This document shows, one piece after another, positions 58,001-64,000 of a DNA stretch of 64,000 nucleotides. Position numbers and translations under genes: made by a program. The DNA is from Stenopsyche tienmushanensis. Its lineage: Eukaryota > Arthropoda > Insecta > Trichoptera > Stenopsychidae. The notes beneath the pieces are model-generated. The model was given only the letters and a program-made list of their open reading frames with translations. It made no database searches and was not told the origin of the DNA. The DNA lies in the NCBI GenBank assembly GCA_008973525.1, contig WACJ01000350.1, forward strand, positions 248,001 to 312,000, given 5' to 3'. Every line of letters starts with the position of its first letter. Positions within the stretch are counted from its first letter, which is position 1.

Positions 58001-61000
58001 GTATCAAGTGTGACATTATACAATTGAATTCATGAAGGCTAATGATGATCGACAACGTACAAGTGTCGATCTCTAAGAGGCGAAATAATGTTCGACAGGT
58101 ATCTTGTTCCAGAGTTGATGACAACTGAAACACCATCCGCAACCGTAATGAAAAGTCTGCAAAATTATGCTCAATAAAAATAACATTTGATGGCGGCAGC
58201 TCATGTCGTTATATTTGCTGAACCCGCGGGAATAGTGGTAATTAAATTTCCACAAATTATTCCCATCCTACATGCCAGCGGGTTGTTTCAAACAATAAAT
58301 ACAAAGGTGAAATTTAAATACTAACACGAGACTGTTAATTGTCTGTATAAAAGATTTATTAAATCAAAACATGACAAAATAACTTAATTAACATGTGTGA
58401 TTCGGTCAAATCTAATTAAAACAATATGATATTATGCTTTGATTAATCATTTTTGAAAGGAAATATACAGCAAAAATGTTGATCTATACAATGATCATCC
58501 GTATATATTATCAGATATAAAAAGGATAAAGCAAATCAGGAGGAGAAACATCAGTTGTTAAATATATCCTTTTTTATTGACAAATCTAAGAGGTTCTACT
58601 ATAATTTCAATATTATCCAGATTAAATATTTTGGAATATTTCCTATTTACGTGGTTAAAAGATAAACGATATGAAATATCACTTCATATTTGGGTTGCCT
58701 AATTTTAATATTTTTAAATTTTGGAGTATGAAACATGTTTTAAACCTATAGATTTTTATCAATAATAAAGGAAGATCATAAGAATTTAAGAATGTCTGCA
58801 TATAATAATAATTGAAATTGAAACTAATACAAAAGTTCAAATAAAACAAGTTTTAAACACATTTTAGAATGTAAAATTTGATCTCCGCATTGCTTAAAAG
58901 CCAATGCTTTCAAAAGTTTTTGCATCCATCAGCTGAAGTTAAACAACATAAAATAATAGCAGTATCAAATTTCTTACATAACAATAGCTGACTTATATAA
59001 CGTAAAACATGCAAAATAAACAATGAATTGATGTAATCAAACAGGTTTAATAATACAGTTTTCATTCATAGCAAATTTATTATCGGTTTTTTTTTACCTA
59101 CTTATTATCAAGAATATCCTGGAATTTATTCTTTGTTCCTTTCAAAACTGCATTCCTTTGGAGTGTATCTCGTTTAATGCAGTTGTAAATATTTCTTCAA
59201 TTGTAAGCTTCATTCAATTTTAAAAGTACATATAATTCCATATTGCGTGTCAGAATTTATTATAAAATCCCATTAATTGTCATATCATTATCATTGTGCT
59301 TGTGTAGAAATTACTTTTAATTAAGGGGAAATAATGTAATATTAAAAACATAACTTCAAGATAGGATAAACTTTTTTTATTTTGCAAATTAAAGCTCGCC
59401 TTCTTTGTATGGGCGCATAGATTTAATTAGTGTAGTCTTTTTTGTTAGAAGTTTTATTGCCAAGAATTTAGTTTTGAAAAAGTTTCTTTTGCAGTCCATA
59501 AAAAGTGCAATGAGTTTGAGTATAACATATTCAGCGACTAATACTGATTGAATTTTAGACTGAATTTATTAAGCCTGTTAAGTATGCAATGTGTGCAATT
59601 TGCATTTGACTTTTTTTTGGTAATATGATGAAAAATTATTAAAATTAAAGATGCTTTTATCTAGTTCATTGTTGAAAATTTTAAGAAGTGATCCTCTTCC
59701 AGGTATAGTAATTACATATTGTTTTTTTTCCCAAAAAGTTTCATTAATTGAAATATTCTTATCCACTTTCATTTTCAGCATTTTTAATAATTCAGTTATC
59801 TTTATATATTCTAAATATTTCCATCTTCATCGATGATATTTGTAGGCTTATCTACTTTGCAGATCAAACATTATTCTGGAATACAGCTCTAGAAATTATA
59901 TTTAAGCTAATTACTGTTATTTTAGAGGTTTTGATCACATTTTCAATATTTAAGCAACGATTATTTATAATTGAATTTACTTAGAAACAGCTTTTGTACA
60001 AATGCGTAGAAAGTTTTTATAATATAGGTTAAATTAACTATCGTAGTAGATTGTAAGAAACTTCATAAGTTATAAGAAAAATAAAAATTGGCACTAAAAA
60101 TTGATTTGTATTTAAAAAAGAAAATCATCCAATATTTTTATTTTATAAATAAGTTTATCATTTCATGTTACGGTGGTTAGTTCTATGCCCCGTCAGTGTT
60201 GTCCTGACTATATTACCACAAACGCAGATATGGATTGCTGCGAATATTTGTATCTGTAAATGTCTGTATTAAAAGCTTAAAAGGGGGGTGAAAAAAAGGG
60301 GTTGGCAATCTATTGGCGTCGATGGCATAGTTCGACTTTAGCGGCGCCGTTCTGCAAGCTATCCATATGGCAGTTTGGCATCCTAATGGAGCGGATGCTG
60401 AGGGTTCCAAGGGCGTAAAAAATACGTGCTCCGAGTGGAAGTTGTGCACTTATACGATGCAATGTTTCGAAGAAGGCGTGGATTTGGCATATAAATTTGT
60501 TTCCTTCTTTTCCACGTCGAAGACTCGCCCGGTGGAAACGTACCCTGCGAAAACGAACAGACTCTTCCGCTTTATTTATGCACTTACATACTGAGCGACG
60601 TTCTTCCAAACTGATATAAATAACCAACAATTTGCTTTTAAATGCACTGAAAGCGATTGCACTGCAGGAAAAGAATATAGCAAAGCTTTCGGCGAGCGAC
60701 TAGAATGAACGCCTTTGGCGTTTTGTATCAAGGACTAGCTCTTTAACCTCAACCACACTAAGCCCAGCCACACAAATCTCATCACCAGCAAAATTTAATT
60801 TAAAATTGTAAAGTTATTGTTTTTCCGTCTCGTTAGTCTAACTTTGGGTAATATTTTAGATTCTCTACTTATCATTACGCTGTTCATTTACGCTGGAAAT
60901 AACTGAGTTATAAGGTTCTTCCTATGGAAGATCGCCATCAGAATTTACTGCTTTGATACAATGGGCAAATCATTAGATATCAACGAAATAATAGCTGAAA

Positions 61001-64000
61001 AAGCTGTGTATTATAATAAAACCAAATTCGTTGATTATATGACAAGAAAATACAGTGTCAAATCCACATCCTTTAAAGATATCCTTTGCGTTTTTTTATC
61101 ATTCTTGATTTTGCTGGTATGAACCATGGACTCTTTATAAAGAAGCAAGCCCTTAAATATATCAAGATATATACTACAATTAGCAGCAGAGTTGACTGAG
61201 AACCAATACAAATTTCTCTAAGAAGAAAAATAAATGCCAGGATTAAATCTTGAATTATCTATAAAACATATTTGTGGAGAAACTGTGTGAAGAAAGAAAC
61301 ATATGGTTGATATAATTGTAAATGAAGTAAACGCTACCAAAATTAACTATTACTAATGAACATATAAAAATGAAAATATTTGATAGATTATTTAATCATA
61401 AATTTGAAGTTATGCATTATTTTTATAATAAATTGACAAATCATTCCGTATTTTACGTAAAAACGTATTTTTTGAACCGGTCAAATGATCTTATGGTTTG
61501 GTATACATATGCGGAATGCGCTACGGTTAGTGTTCTTTCAATGTTCTTGTATTATTTTATCTTTTTTTCATTTCCCTTTATTGTATTAAACGTCTTTTTT
61601 GTATTTTGCAAGAATTCTATCTATTAAATATATTTTTCTGCTGTTTATATTTTCGCATGAAATATTCCTCCTGTTGTTCTTCTCGGGGCTTTCTTGCGTC
61701 TCTGTATTACAGCGCGTATAATTTACGCGGATTCCTACCATTGTGCTATAGAAAAATAATTTCTTTATGCTATATCACAAAGAGCCCGAAGACAAACTTT
61801 CAAAATGGAAGCACGTAAAACAATCTCGTCCAGATTATGGAATTATTCTCCAGATTATGATTCCCAACCCTCCAATAATGCTCATAAAATAACACCATCT
61901 TATTAAAATACCTACGCAATTATTAACCCGAATAAATCGCTCTTTCTGTTTTGTTTCAGGTAATTTAACAAAGACTCATATCCTGAGTGAAGGCCATGTT
62001 ATTTGTGTAAGTCTTAAAAACTTTTGTTGCTTCGTGAAATATTTACGCAGGAAACACCTTCTTTTTTCTCTATTCTTATGAAATTATCATTAAACTTTTG
62101 ATATATTAAAGCTGTTATTTCTCACGCTAAAATCTTTTCAACAAACAAGACCATTTAAAAGAAATAATCCTTTCAAACTAAGTCTGAAATTATTTAGTAG
62201 GTCGCTTAAGAAAGTTTCAAGATAAGATTACGCTCGGAAGTATTGTAGTTCCGGTGCGGAAACATTTTTAATTCATTCTCGGCTGTTATAAAATTTTGAT
62301 GGGCCATTCTATTTATTATCACAAAAATATTAATTTTATGCTAAAAAATTACCCCCCTAAAATTGATGATTGATTTGAGATAAGATTTTTTTGTATTAAA
62401 ATGTAACAAAACCATGAAGATTTAATTGATGTTTACTTTTTTATGGTAGTATAGTATTTAGATAAATGATCAATGAAATTTTAGTAATAAAATACAATCC
62501 AATTTGTATTAGAAGTATTAGTTTTGTTCAAAAGAAGACGTCTTTCCTTCACCGTCAAGCCTCACACTATCTTTTTTATTCTTTATAGCCATAGTAAAAT
62601 TTATATTATTTAAACTATGCTGTTGTCGTTTATTTATGATCATTTTTATCCACCTATTGGCATTTATTAATATTGAATGAACGCTGGGATAATCTTGATT
62701 GAGGTGATTATTGTGTTGAGCTTAAATGAAGCAATTGATTTTAGATAGCTTCCTCCAATAATCAATTTTTATTTTTTAATATTATATATATTTAGCAAGC
62801 ATTTTGTCCAAATATATTTATTTTACTAATAGACTCTAGTGTAAAGTCTATGCAATAAGCCGCAGTACATGATTTCTTGATATGCAGTCCCCAAACTAAT
62901 TGGTTTTCGGCCAATTAATGCACTGGTGATGGAGTAATTTGGATTTGCTTATACGGTTGAATCTCAAATGCGATTAGAACTTGAATATCGACGTTATACA
63001 AAGTCGTGCATTCATATGGTGTGCTATTTGTATCCATGATGGTAATGTTGGTTGAACAAATTGTTTGTTTTAGTTTATTAGTTTATGTAATCCTACACCA
63101 ACATCAAGTCATCCGAAAATGGTTTATCTTCCGGAATTATCACATATTAAATGCTCATTATAATCTGTGAAAAAAAATGAACAAGCAAATATTTATTTAA
63201 ATGAAATGAAATGTATCATATACGCAATCCATTTTAATCGGTTTAAAATTAAATATATATTGTATGCATAGTTTGGAGCAATGGGTGAGCATGTAAAAGC
63301 AAGGACGTGATATGGTCATGATATTTGACGTATAAACGATTTGAGATTGTTCCGTTTATGATATTGTATTTATGAACTTAAGGGTGATTTTTTAAGATAG
63401 GATGCATATACCTGAGAGTCATGTTTTGCAGTGTGGAAAACTTCTATATTTAAATTAAATATTACATTCTAAGCTTAAAGCCATTATATTAAAAATGAGG
63501 TTAGATTTATGTAGAATGTATATTTTATAATACTACTGTTTGCATTGTACAATAGTAACACTTGGTCTGGCGGGTTCAATGTATGTTTTTTTTCAATGTT
63601 TATTGCTGCAGTACTATTTGGAAAAATAATTAAATGAGTACAAGTTTTCATCGAAACATAAATATTGAAGTAATTTTCATGCTTCCATCAAAAAATGGTA
63701 TCCTCCATTGTTTTTTATACCATGGACAATGTTTTATTACTCAATTTTTGCCGAATGCACATGAATAAATATTGTTGGAACAGGCTTGTATGTTCCTGCT
63801 TAAATGCACACGAGTCTGGAACAAAAAAAGTATCCTAACGATTCGTTGGTCCGGAACTCAATATCACCGTTAAAACATTACTGCCGAGCTGAGCGACGAA
63901 ATACGAATCGACGCATGGAAAAATCGCCATAATAAAATACTATGAAAAATCGGCCCCGTAGCTCTAAAGCACTATTTGAACTGCATTTCCCGCAGAAGCA
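55091..64000. other. Non-coding DNA with GC-richer patches
   Basis: Patches at about 57330-57830, 57930-58260 and 60290-60620 are GC-richer and carry overlapping unrecognised frames on both strands (for example 60630-60310 -, 106 codons). The intervening DNA is AT-rich. A possible tiny exon near 61961-62007 is described among the findings. No gene, RNA gene or recognised transposon was seen in this nearly 9-kb end. Confidence 0.4.

Noticed and set aside
60310..60630. 106-codon open frame, minus strand
   Set aside because: Overlapped by frames of 75-78 codons on both strands; no domain; likely a conserved or GC-rich non-coding patch.
1..64000. tRNA, rRNA and well-known conserved arthropod microRNA sequences
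   Set aside because: Scanned by eye for tRNA B-box words and several mature microRNAs (for example let-7, miR-10/100, miR-1, miR-9, bantam); none found. A covariance-model search would be decisive.

Overview
This window is AT-rich (about two thirds A+T by eye) animal nuclear DNA with no recognisable complete host gene. It has no operons, no bacterial-type genes, no rRNA and no tRNA that I could recognise. What can be identified is almost all dead transposable elements of kinds common in arthropods: mariner, pogo/Tigger, hAT, Mutator-like, an R1-clade LINE and LTR-like blocks. I infer an insect or arachnid with a large, intron-rich or gene-poor genome. The species cannot be named from sequence alone, and the window may be intergenic or inside long introns.

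Layout. About 2.15-2.65 kb carries one copy of an unclassified ~0.5 kb repeat, whose inverted second copy is at 17.3-17.8 kb; the first copy is bordered by a complete 233-bp Tigger-like MITE (2657-2889). At 3.0-3.2 kb is a short tandem array built from a transposase motif, seen again inverted at 34.1-34.3 kb within a ~970-bp TIR-bounded element. 4.57-5.35 kb and 8.8-9.4 kb are two hAT-related copies, the first with the transposase C-terminal tail. 5.6-5.96, 25.1-25.5 and 27.36-28.06 kb are three decayed copies of one Mutator-like transposase. 9.47-10.19, 14.95-15.12, 35.8-37.07 and 49.2-49.7 kb are mariner remains; the one at 35.8-37.07 kb is structurally complete (TIRs, TA duplication, full-length frame) but has four in-frame stops. 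11.9-12.2 and 26.5-26.8 kb are LTR-like blocks, and 12.56-13.2 kb is the 3' end of an R1-clade non-LTR reverse transcriptase on the minus strand. 15.2-16.1 and 20.6-21.2 kb are two pogo/Tigger-like copies, the second ending beside a perfect 35-bp hairpin (20511-20584). A 15-bp minisatellite lies at 26972-27130.

The rest, notably 37.1-49.2 kb and 55.1-64 kb, is AT-rich DNA with scattered GC- and CpG-richer patches of 200-400 bp that could be conserved non-coding elements or old repeats. Three possible splice-bounded exons are noted as weak candidates. The identified elements do not form a pathway; they record several independent waves of DNA-transposon and retrotransposon insertion followed by decay. 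I found no convincing new functional system. The observations most worth checking are the perfect hairpin at the truncated end of a pogo copy, the transposase-motif minisatellite shared by two loci, and the unclassified 0.5-kb repeat with its 146-codon frame.
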